Source of the DNA: a bacterium
GTDB taxonomy: Bacteria; Armatimonadota; Abditibacteriia; Abditibacteriales; Abditibacteriaceae
Reading direction: 5' to 3'
Assembly: GCA_004172935.1 (NCBI GenBank)
Contig: SDZD01000011.1
Coordinates: 1 to 64,000 of the forward strand
DNA length: 64,000 nucleotides
The notes beneath the pieces are model-generated. The model had not been told where the DNA came from, searched no databases, and worked only from the letters and a program-made list of their open reading frames with translations. Shown here piece by piece: positions 27,336 through 37,200 of the stretch; position 1 is the stretch's first letter; every line of letters starts with the position of its first letter. A program made the translations under genes and the position numbers.

Positions 27336-30300
27336 TTAGTTCGCGGATGGCGAGCGGAAAGTCAAGGTGACTTTGTCGCGGTAGATGCGAACGAAGTAGG
27401 CGCCGTAGGGACGCAGAACCTGGTTGCTGGCCGAGACTTCGGTCAGCACGCCTTTAGCGTTCATCGTGTACAGCTTGTCGCTGATAACACCTGCGGCAGC
27501 GGCCTCGCGGACGCTCTGGTAGGTGTTGGTTCCGTCGCTCACAGCAGCGGAAGCGAAGGAGACGCTACCGAACTGAGCTGGATTGAACGGGAAGCCGATG
27601 AAGTTCAAGCCGTTGTTCGCATTGGTTTGCCCCGTCTGGTTGACGAAGTTGGCGTTGCGAGTGAGAACGAACGAGAAGCCTGTGCCGGTGTAAGCCACTG
27701 ATGCGGGCGGAGTCTTCAGCGTGAGAGCTGTTGCTCCGGTCTGCAACAAGTAGCCGATACCACGGTGAATAACAGCGCTGTTGGGCAACAAGGTGAAGTC
27801 TCCACCAATGATGCGCGAGTTCTTCTGAGCGCCGACATTATATCCGTAGATTTTGAAGTCGGTGGTCGATTGCGTGAACAGCGAGCTAACCGGGATGGTT
27901 CCTATTGCAGACGAGCTGGTGGAATAGGGCATCGAGAAGGTGTAGGTGCTGTTGGCTGCAAAGGTGGGGGAGCTGGCGTTGCCGCCGCCGCCACCCGAAC
28001 CGCTTTCGTTGTCAGCGTTGATACCTGTGAGGGCATCGAAGGTTTGGTTAGCGTAGATCGCATCGTTTGTAACGACACGTCCGAGGATGGTGAATGCTTT
28101 GTCACCATCGGCGATTTGATCATCCTGACCAATGACGTTAACCGTTTGAGGGTTAGCGTAGTTGGTTGGTGTGAAGGTCAGCGTCAACGATGGGGTGGCA
28201 CCGGAGGTGGTACGCGACAAGCGCGCTTCCGTGGCAGGTGTCACCGACAAGACGAGCTGAACGTTGGCAGTTGGTGCCTGGCCCAAGGAGACGGTGAACA
28301 CATCGTTGGTGCCGCTTTCGCTGGTACGCAGACCAGTGGAAGGAGCATTGACGATGAACGCCGAGTCGTTGTTGAAGACCGTGACAGCTACGTCAGCAAC
28401 ATCAAGGTTGTTGAAGTTCACGTCGCCGGACGAAGCCGCCGATGTGATGATGTTGGCTGTTCGCTGTGCAGCGAATGCACCATCGGGAACACCGCGCACA
28501 GTCACGGTTTGAGGCGTGCTGAAGTTGCTTGGTGTGAAGGTGAGTGTTGTCGCGCCGATAACCGTCGCAACGCTCGTGTCGCTGCTCGACAGCGTGATGA
28601 CCACATTGGAAGTGGGTCGCGCATTCAAGCGGATGGTGAAGGTCGATGTGCTGTTCTCGTCAACCGTGAGGGTTGTTGGGAACACCGTGATACCGTTGGA
28701 CTCGTTATCGCGGTTGGTCACGATCAAGTCGGGCGGATCGATGCTGCCATAGGCAGGATCAGCGGAGGTCACAACCGAGGTGGCGATAAGAGCTTGCTGG
28801 TCGCCATCACGGACATCGTCATCTACACCGCGCACTCGAACCGAGATTGGGGTGCGCCAGAATGTCGTTGTCTTGCCATCGCCTGTTCCGGTACGGAGGT
28901 AGGTGATGGAGATGTTGTCGATTCCAGGTCCGTTAGGATTGTTCGGATTAACGAAGAGGAATTCGTCAACACGGGTGGACTGGAAGTTGATCGTCACGTT
29001 GCCCGTAGGCTGGGTGCGCAACGATGTGGTGAATACGTCTTCTTGTCCGCTCTCATCTGTGGCGAGAGTGGGTTTGGAGAACAAGTAACCAGGGCCGCTG
29101 GCGCGCTGTTCGTTGTCGGTGTTAACCAGATCGAACGGCAAGGCCAAAGGCAGGTTGTATTCTGGGTCGCGCGATACAGCTGCGGTCGCCGTGATACGGT
29201 AGGTCTGATCGCCATCGGCGATGTCGTCATCCTGACCAACTACCTCAATGTAGTGAGGGTTGCGGTAGTATTCAGCACGGGTTGGGCTGACAGCGTAGAT
29301 AACGGGCTTGCTGACCTGTGGGTTAGCACCGGATGGGTAAACCTTCTGGCCGTTGATCAACACGTAGTAGGTCAGAAGACCTTCGTCGGGTCGGTTCGTC
29401 GAGAGCGTCACCGTAACGTCAGCCTTGGGGCGGGCGTCGGTGTTGATCGGGTTAGTAACGGCAGGGACTGGCGGCGTGGCGGGATCGGGGTTCGGGAAGT
29501 CCAGGTTCGCCAAATCGAGGCGGAAGCTGGTGCGGTTATTCTCCGAATTCTGATCTTCGTTTGTACGAAGCGCCGTGCCGGTGTCGGTGGCGAAGGTGTG
29601 GATGTCGCGGCGCTCGAACGTGAGTTCTTGGAACTCGTTGTTCGGGTACAGTTCGGTGTCACCCGAAGCGGTGATTTCCGCACGCAGCGTCATGGTCACG
29701 CCAGAGTTAGCCACTGGCAAGGTGAGGCCGGTTACAGGATCGGTCGCACCCGAAAGCGCGCCTTGAGCAACAGGAGGTGCCGTGTCGTCACCAGCATAGG
29801 TGATAACAATCGGAATTGTAATATTCGGACCACGACCTGCAGCAATACGGAACGTGAAGGTGTTGGAGGCGGAACGAACCAACGAGATGCCTGTGATCGG
29901 GGTAGCCCGAGGATCAAGTTGGATGATAGGTAGGATCTGCGAGCTACCAGCGGGGATAGCTGCATTCAAGGTGACGGTTACGTCTACGGCGCGGCGCGGC
30001 GCGAGGGGGTCATTAGCATTGTTGTTCTGAGTCGCGGCGCGCAATTGCAAATCAAATGCACGAACAGGAGTGCGGAACGTATTGCCGGCCATTGTCGCCC
30101 GTGCGTTCTCGTAAATTGGCGAGGTATCGGCAGCCACAAAGCGGATACCGCCTGCGGTGAAGCCATCTACTGTGAAGTTATTTACGGAAGGAGGCCCATC
30201 GCCGCCGAAGGCAGTACGGATTGTTATGGGACCACTGGTTGCACCACGAGGTACATAAGCAATGATCTTGGTGTCGTCGACAACAGTAAAGCCGCGATCT

Positions 30301-33300
30301 GCGTTCTGGGCAGTCGATGCCAAACCGTTGAACAACACAGCTGTTACGGCGTTGCGGGTATCTTTGAAGTGACGACCTGTGATTGTGACTTCGGTTACAG
30401 CTGGAACGCCAGTCGATGGGCTGAAGCCAGTAACGATAGGCTGTGCAAAGAGTACGCGGCGCGAACCGTTATCAATGCTGTTCAAGACACGTCCACTGGT
30501 GAGAACAACAGTGATGAGGCTTGAGTAAGCCTTCTCAGGCAAACGGCAGGTAATGGTGGTTGCCGTGGTGTTGACGATGTTGGCGTTAAGCGTGAGACCG
30601 TCAGTTCCGGTAAAGCGCACCGCAGCAACGCGGTTCAGTCCATCGGTGATGAACTGGTTACCAGTGAGGGTAACGATAGTACCGTTGTTGCCGTTGTACG
30701 ACTCGAAGGCAGCATCGGGGCTGAAGTTATTGAAGACCGGATCGCGGTCAGCGATGGTGGAAGCGGCTGTCGCGCCAGCAACTGGCACGTTAGCGTTGAC
30801 AGCCGTGATGTTGACAACGTAGTTCTCGACATCATCTTCGTCGCCGTCATCGCCACGAGGGAACAAGACGATGTTCTGTGTGGTTGGTGTGACACCATTG
30901 ACTGGCGTGAAGGTAATTGTGCCCGACTGGAAGACGCGAGTCTGGTCGTTGGCAGCATTCAGGAAGTCGGTATTGAAGGCCGAGGGAGCAGCTCCGCCAC
31001 CGATGCTGTAGCGTACGGTGATGGTACGGCCCGAAGCGGTGGACAATGTGACCGGGAAGATCGCATTGCGTCCGTTGATAGGGGCACCATTCTGCGTTAC
31101 CGCATAAGGCTCGATTGCCGTGTTATTGGTGTTAGGAACAGCAATAGCAACGTCAGGAGCATTATCGTCATCGGAGATGGTACCGATGCCAGTGCCACGA
31201 CCGAGGGTTGAATTGGTGACGTTGGTCAACGTCAAGCCAAAGGTTTCGTTGTCTTCGTCGAGAGTGTCAGCAACAACAGTGACATTCACGGTTGTTGTGG
31301 TCTGCCCAGCGGGGATGGTGACTTGTCCCTGAACAGGAATGAAGTCGACACCCGAAATAGCTGTGTAGGTGTTTCCGTTACCAGCACCAACGGTCTGGAA
31401 CGAGAAGGTGACATCTTTGCCGCTTGCCGCGCTCAGGTTAACGGGGAACTGCAAGATGCGTGGTCCCTGTGTCTGGCCCTGTGGTGGTGGATCGCCAGTT
31501 TCGAGTCCGGCAACGTCGCGGATAGTGAGGCTGGGGATCGCGTCGTCGTTGACGATGGTCCCAATTGCGCTACCAACACCGATGCGGGCGCCGGTAGGAG
31601 CCGACAAGAGAACGGAGAAGGTTTCGTCATCTTCGTTCAAGCGGTCAGCGATGACCGGAACTACGATGTTAAGAGGTCCGATTGTGCCTGCGGGGAACGT
31701 CAAGACGTTGCCAGTAGGAAGCGTGAAGTCCGAATCGGCAATAGCCGTTCCGTTGTTCACTGCGTAGTTCACAGTGATTGGTGTGGAAGAAGGACGGTCG
31801 AGGGCAACACGGAACACGAAGTTGGTGACGCCGCCGTTGGAACCCTCGCGTGTGGGGTTGGGGCCAGTGATGCTAACAACAGGAGTTGCATCATCATCAA
31901 TGATGGTGATGGTACCTGTCGAAGGAGCACCAAGTGAACCGCCATTGGGAGCCGACAGAGTTAGGGTGATCGTTTCGTTATTTTCTTTGATGTTATCGCC
32001 GATGATCGAAACGGGGATTTGCTGGGTGTTAACGCCCGGCTGGAATGTCAGGGTGCCAGTAACAGCAGAGCTGGTGTAGTCCTGGTTGCGGGTGGCTTCG
32101 TTGGTGTCGGTGCTGCCGAGGGTGTAAGCAACGGTAACAGCCTGTGGGCTGGTCGCGCTCAAACGGACGGTGAAGGCCGATGCAGTGCGAGCGCCATTGT
32201 TGCCCTCGGTGACATTCGTGTTGGCAGGTGCAACAGTAATGATTGGGCCATCATCGTCGATGATGGTGGTATTGACTGTTGTTTCGGTAGCGCCACCAAA
32301 GGTGACATCGGTTGGGGTCGCGCTGAAGACGCGCAAACCAAAGGTTTCGTTGGCTTCGTCGATGAGGTCGCCGATGACGTTGACGGAAACCGTCGTCGAT
32401 GTCTGACCGGCAGCGATGGTGCCAACGCGAGATGTGATTGTGGTGTAATCCTGGTTCGGAGTCGCAGTTCCAGCAACCGTCTCATAACGGAAGGTGATGG
32501 TGCGCGAAGAAGGATTGGTCAGGCTGATAGTGAATACAGCAGCCGTGTTGCCGGAGTTACCTTCGACAACTCCACCTGTTGGTCCCTGAACTCGCAAGCT
32601 GGGAGCGCCATCGTTATCAATGATGGTGCCAGTTGCGAAGCGGCGCGAACCGGGGCCAGTGATGGCCGCGTTGTTGTTTGCCGAGACGATGGTGAAGTTG
32701 AAGATTTCGGTGGGTTCGCTGATGTTGTCCTCAAGGACTGGAATGGGAACATCAATGAAGGGAGCCACACCTGTGGATGGGTCACCAGCGAAAGCGTCGA
32801 AGGTGACGCTACCCGATACCTCAGTAGACGAACCAGCGTTACCATAATCGAGGCCAGCGATAGCTGAGTTCGAGCCGGTAACATAGTTGACAGTGATAGG
32901 CTGCGGGCTGGGCTGATTCAACTGAATACGAAAGATGATTTGTCCATCGGCTTCGTTTGCAGTTGCATCCGCGACGCTAACAATCGGGCCATCGTCATCG
33001 GTGATAGTACCGACGCCCTGGTTGTTGGAGATGTTGGCGCCGTTGACGTTGGAAATTTCGAGAAGGAACTGGCCGTCTGCCTCATCAATGATGTCACCGA
33101 TGATGGGAACAGCGATGTTCGTCGAAGCTTGCCCCGCTGGAATCAAACCGATCTGGTTTGTTTGGCGCGTGAAGTCGGCGTCGCCGTTGATGCCGTCACC
33201 CGCGTTGCGAGGATCGACAACCACCGTGTTATAGGTGAAGGTGACATCCTGCCCCGAAGGCGAGCTGAGCGAAACAGTGAAGTTCGCGTTGTTGCTTGCC

Positions 33301-33926
33301 CCGGTGTTGCCTTCAACAACAGGAGCCGCATCTGCAACGGAGATGAAGGGCACGTTATCGTCGTTGACGATAGTCGCCGTTGCGGGACTAGCGCCGACTG
33401 TGGCACCACCTGTTGCATTGGTTAATGAAACAGAGAACGTCTCATTCGGTTCGAAGAGCGTATCTCCCGTAACTGGCACAATAATTGATTGTGTTGTCGG
33501 GCCACCCGTGGAGAAGGTCAGCGTGTTACCAGTGGACGGCGCGCCGTTTACCAGCACATTCCCAACACCGTTCGCGAAGTCGGCACCAGCACCAGTCGCA
33601 TTGCCAACAGCCGTGCCATTGTTAATAACGAAGTTGACGGTATAGTTCGCGGTTGGAACTTGATCAATGGTGACGGTGAATTCGAAGTTCGTCTGCCCAG
33701 TGTTGCCTTCAGGAGTATTCGGCGTGTTAGCAGGTGGCGAAATCGAAATGGTCTGGGCCGATGCAGCGGCACCAAAAGCGCAGGTTGCCAGGGCTAACGT
33801 CAAAAATGCCCGAGCCGCCGCCGAGAACTTACGTCGGGGCGAGGTTTTGGGACGCTTCCGGGTTTCAGAAGGAGAAGGCGGAGCCTTTTCGTGATGTTTT
33901 GGAGCGCACATAAGCGGAGTGTTCAT
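27336..33926 (-). CDS. Giant secreted Calx-beta/IPT-TIG repeat protein
   Basis: Signal-like N-terminus (FLTLALATCAFGAAASAQ); at least eight Calx-beta-like units ending in G-T-I-x-(N/D)DD; IPT/TIG-like FSPSTGVPAVTEVTITGRHF; C-terminal domain shared with the neighbour. ATG at 33926 preferred over 33989. Confidence 0.88.
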   Translation of the reverse strand: MNTPLMCAPKHHEKAPPSPSETRKRPKTSPRRKFSAAARAFLTLALATCAFGAAASAQTISISPPANTPNTPEGNTGQTNFEFTVTIDQVPTANYTVNFVINNGTAVGNATGAGADFANGVGNVLVNGAPSTGNTLTFSTGGPTTQSIIVPVTGDTLFEPNETFSVSLTNATGGATVGASPATATIVNDDNVPFISVADAAPVVEGNTGASNNANFTVSLSSPSGQDVTFTYNTVVVDPRNAGDGINGDADFTRQTNQIGLIPAGQASTNIAVPIIGDIIDEADGQFLLEISNVNGANISNNQGVGTITDDDGPIVSVADATANEADGQIIFRIQLNQPSPQPITVNYVTGSNSAIAGLDYGNAGSSTEVSGSVTFDAFAGDPSTGVAPFIDVPIPVLEDNISEPTEIFNFTIVSANNNAAITGPGSRRFATGTIIDNDGAPSLRVQGPTGGVVEGNSGNTAAVFTISLTNPSSRTITFRYETVAGTATPNQDYTTITSRVGTIAAGQTSTTVSVNVIGDLIDEANETFGLRVFSATPTDVTFGGATETTVNTTIIDDDGPIITVAPANTNVTEGNNGARTASAFTVRLSATSPQAVTVAYTLGSTDTNEATRNQDYTSSAVTGTLTFQPGVNTQQIPVSIIGDNIKENNETITLTLSAPNGGSLGAPSTGTITIIDDDATPVVSITGPNPTREGSNGGVTNFVFRVALDRPSSTPITVNYAVNNGTAIADSDFTLPTGNVLTFPAGTIGPLNIVVPVIADRLNEDDETFSVLLSAPTGARIGVGSAIGTIVNDDAIPSLTIRDVAGLETGDPPPQGQTQGPRILQFPVNLSAASGKDVTFSFQTVGAGNGNTYTAISGVDFIPVQGQVTIPAGQTTTTVNVTVVADTLDEDNETFGLTLTNVTNSTLGRGTGIGTISDDDNAPDVAIAVPNTNNTAIEPYAVTQNGAPINGRNAIFPVTLSTASGRTITVRYSIGGGAAPSAFNTDFLNAANDQTRVFQSGTITFTPVNGVTPTTQNIVLFPRGDDGDEDDVENYVVNITAVNANVPVAGATAASTIADRDPVFNNFSPDAAFESYNGNNGTIVTLTGNQFITDGLNRVAAVRFTGTDGLTLNANIVNTTATTITCRLPEKAYSSLITVVLTSGRVLNSIDNGSRRVLFAQPIVTGFSPSTGVPAVTEVTITGRHFKDTRNAVTAVLFNGLASTAQNADRGFTVVDDTKIIAYVPRGATSGPITIRTAFGGDGPPSVNNFTVDGFTAGGIRFVAADTSPIYENARATMAGNTFRTPVRAFDLQLRAATQNNNANDPLAPRRAVDVTVTLNAAIPAGSSQILPIIQLDPRATPITGISLVRSASNTFTFRIAAGRGPNITIPIVITYAGDDTAPPVAQGALSGATDPVTGLTLPVANSGVTMTLRAEITASGDTELYPNNEFQELTFERRDIHTFATDTGTALRTNEDQNSENNRTSFRLDLANLDFPNPDPATPPVPAVTNPINTDARPKADVTVTLSTNRPDEGLLTYYVLINGQKVYPSGANPQVSKPVIYAVSPTRAEYYRNPHYIEVVGQDDDIADGDQTYRITATAAVSRDPEYNLPLALPFDLVNTDNEQRASGPGYLFSKPTLATDESGQEDVFTTSLRTQPTGNVTINFQSTRVDEFLFVNPNNPNGPGIDNISITYLRTGTGDGKTTTFWRTPISVRVRGVDDDVRDGDQQALIATSVVTSADPAYGSIDPPDLIVTNRDNESNGITVFPTTLTVDENSTSTFTIRLNARPTSNVVITLSSSDTSVATVIGATTLTFTPSNFSTPQTVTVRGVPDGAFAAQRTANIITSAASSGDVNFNNLDVADVAVTVFNNDSAFIVNAPSTGLRTSESGTNDVFTVSLGQAPTANVQLVLSVTPATEARLSRTTSGATPSLTLTFTPTNYANPQTVNVIGQDDQIADGDKAFTILGRVVTNDAIYANQTFDALTGINADNESGSGGGGGNASSPTFAANSTYTFSMPYSTSSSAIGTIPVSSLFTQSTTDFKIYGYNVGAQKNSRIIGGDFTLLPNSAVIHRGIGYLLQTGATALTLKTPPASVAYTGTGFSFVLTRNANFVNQTGQTNANNGLNFIGFPFNPAQFGSVSFASAAVSDGTNTYQSVREAAAAGVISDKLYTMNAKGVLTEVSASNQVLRPYGAYFVRIYRDKVTLTFRSPSAN

Positions 33927-34119
33927 TCGGATGGAAAAACGCTCTAATTGGGGTACTGTTTGGCCACGCTCATTGACGAGCGCAAACAAATACTTGACCC
34001 GATTTTAGCACTTGAGACAACGTCTTGATATGCCTGTTCTGGCAAAACACCAAAAACAAAGTCATCTTGACAGTTGGTTTAGAAACGGCGCGCGCAGTGT
34101 AACGTGCTTCCGTGTCTGA

Positions 34120-34153
34120 AAAGGGCGCTTTTGTTGTAGCAAAAGCGCCCTTT
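34120..34153 (-). terminator. Hairpin (terminator-like) between the two giant genes
   Basis: aaagggcgcttttg / caaaagcgcccttt, 14-bp arms. Confidence 0.75.
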
Positions 34154-34179
34154 CAATTGAAATTCACACCTTTCCTATC

Positions 34180-34207
34180 GAGCGGCCCTACTTATGCAGG
34201 GCCGCTC
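34180..34207 (-). terminator. Second hairpin directly after the 34215 stop
   Basis: gagcggccct / agggccgctc, 10-bp arms, 8-nt loop; no clear U-tract. Confidence 0.6.
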
Positions 34208-34214
34208 TCTTAAT

Positions 34215-37200
34215 TTAGTTGTTCGGCGTGGGGAACTGAAGGCGCAGCTTCACACCTTCGCGTCGGGCGGTTACGAAGTAGCCACCATATGCTCCCAAAC
34301 TTGTGACCGAACGACCAGTGGTTGCATCAATCAGAGTCGAGTTGATGAGACCTGCAGCCGCAGCGTCCTTAACGGTGTAGCTGACACCACCGTATTGGAT
34401 TTGAGCGCTTGTTCCATTTGCACCATCAGTTCCGGTGCTGGTTGTGTCCCAGGCAACGGAGCTGTAGAGCGCAGGATTGAAGGGGAAGCCGATGAAGGTA
34501 CGCCCATTCAGTGCATTGCCAACCAAGCTGTTGCTGTAGCCGAGGCTTATGGTGAAGCGACGAGTATTTTCGCCGGTACCAAGTGTCAAGGCTTGCAGTG
34601 CCGAGTTTTCGGCAGGAGTAGAGAAGCGTAGAACTTCACCGCTGGTAGGTGTATCAATCACCTGTAGCAAGTAGCCTTCACCACGAACCAATACACCGGT
34701 ATCAGCGATAGCTTCGTAGGCAAGGGTATTCGGGTTGAAACGTGACACCGAATAGAAACGCACAGTTTTGCCGGCTTTGGTGCCAACAGGATCGTAGTTG
34801 AAGACATCAACTAGAGCAACAGTCGCATCGCCGCGAGTACGGTCATAGAGGTTGCGCGAAGCTGCGTTGGCCGAGGTCTGATATGGGAAGGAGATCGCAT
34901 ACGTACGGCCCTTCGAGAACGTTGTCGGATTGGGAGTAACGGTGGGCGTGAACTTGATGGTGATCAAAGCACGCTTTGGCACAACCCTACGCTTGACAAG
35001 GCCAACATTGGCCGAGCCAGAAGAGGTTCCCTTCACAGCTGTCAACGCATATCCATCGCCTTCAGCAACGACGAAGGAGAATGCGCCCATTGAGTCGGTG
35101 ACCATCGTCGCGATAGTCGTTCCGTTTTGAGTGAGCGTAACCGTCGCACCGGGAACTCGCGCACCCGATATGTCGATGACATCGCCAGCAAGTCTTTGTA
35201 GGACGAGAGTAACGTCAGGTGCACTGAATGCTCCCGCAGTTGCATTGAACGGTGCGGAGATCGACTCATCGCCGCCACCAGTGGCTTTGATGTAGTAGCG
35301 TCCAGCAGTTACGCCAGCAAACGCATAGCTTCCATCGTTGGCCGAAGTCGTGGTGCGACGTGGCGAGAGAGGAGCCTGATTGGTATCCAACAACTCGACG
35401 GTTGCCCCAGCGAATGGCACTATGTAGGTGCCTCCTACGGTGTAGTACTGAACCAGCACTTTACCCGTCAGTTGCTGATTGCTCAATGTGATCGTTGGCA
35501 CAGTCACAGCCGACGCTGTCGCGTTGACCGAGAAGTTACCACTAGTACCAGTGAGGGCACCTTGAGCTGCGATGACGTTGTAGGTCACGCTACCATTAGC
35601 AGCCACGAAACTAGCAACTCTGGTTGTCGAGTCGTAGGAATAGCCACCAACTGGCACGTTGGCAATCGTGTAATTGCCCTGCGCATTGGTCGTGGCAGTA
35701 CGAGCAGGCGAGAAGGCGATGCCATTCGGGAACTGCAAGGTCACTGTAATGTTGGCAGCAGGCTGCCCATTGCTCTGCAGGACTTTACCAGAGAGCGTTG
35801 CAATGACAATGTCCACATCACGAGTCTGGTCAACACCCTGAACCACTGTGATCTGGGTATCGCGAACGAAGGTGATGGTACCGCGAACGATGCTTGCACG
35901 AACGAAGTAGCTACCGGGGGGTACATCAGTAAAGTTGTACGCTCCAGTTGCAGGTGTCGTTTGGACAGGGATAGCAACGTTATTCGGATATGTAGCCGGT
36001 GTCTTGTCCGACTTCAACAGCGAAACGGTCGCACCTGTCAAGGGAGTTCCATTAAGCGAGACAGTACCCGATACAGCTGGTCCAATTGGCACCAGAATCG
36101 GTGTCGTCTGGTTCGCAGCAGTATCGTTGGCAATGTCGTTCACATAATAGGTATCGTTCGGCGGAACGATGATATCCGCAGGACGCTTGGAGTCGGGAAT
36201 TACGCGACGGCCAACATTCGGGTTGTTACCTGTGAAGGTGATGTTGGTGCTGGCAGGAATATCCTGGTTGTCACCATTGGCAGGATTGGAGTTGGCCGGG
36301 TTGAAGATGACCTGAATCGGTACACCGGACGGCACCTGTCCAACTTGGAAGTTACCATTGGAATCGGTCGTGGTGAGACGAGCGAAGTAACCGGGAGGAT
36401 CGGTGGTGACTAACTTATCGATGCTGCGAACAAGAACGTTCAGGTTGGCAAGCGGGTAGTCATCAGCCAAGTTGGTTGGTGTTCCATTGGAAGCAACAGC
36501 ACGACCAATGATAGCACCGGGACGGGTTGGAACTGGACGCAAGTTAACGAGCGTCGCATTAGGTCCAGGAGGTCCGGTCAAGTTAATGAAGAACCCAGTT
36601 GTCGTGCCGCCAAAGAAACCTGGTGGATCCGTACGCCCGTTGGTCAGGAAAGGCTGTACGGTGTAACCACCGAAAGGCAAGCCAGTCAAAGACCAATCGC
36701 CGTTGACGTCGGTGCGGGCCAAGTATGTTTGACCACGCCCAGTGATCTGGAGCAAGAAGTTGGCAATAGGTTTGTTCGTGTCATTGTTGATGACGCGGCC
36801 CGATGCCGAACCAGTCTTGAAGTAAGACCGGATGTAGTTAGCAATACGGTAACGCGAATCAATCGCGGCTCGGCCATCAGCAGGAGTGGGTCGGCGGTAG
36901 CGACGGTTGATAGCTTCGAATCCAAAGCTAAAGAACACAACACGGGACTGCAAACCGTTGGGCTGTAGCTTCTCAATACGTTGGCCGACGACTCGCTCAT
37001 CGTGTGTATAAGAAGTTGTAAGCGTTGCTCCACTTGATGCAGTTGGAGCGAAGTAATCGAATGGGAAAGCGTTATGACGCTCTTGGTCCTGTGTTACTGC
37101 ACCATCGCCCCAGTCGCCATCACTCGAAGGGAAGGGAAGTTGGAAAGGGAAACGAAGATTCGGATAATCGCCGCCGAAATCTGCGGAGCCATCGAAAGTT

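Noticed and set aside
27765-29933. 722-aa plus-strand ORF antisense to giant exoprotein 1
   Set aside because: Shadow ORF opposite a clearly coding repeat protein; composition is Arg/Gly/Cys-rich with no recognisable domain.
32019-32867. Additional long plus-strand ORFs antisense to the Calx-beta gene (e.g. 282 aa, 204 aa at 31323-31937)
   Set aside because: Same shadow-coding effect from repetitive codon usage; they lie entirely within the minus-strand gene.
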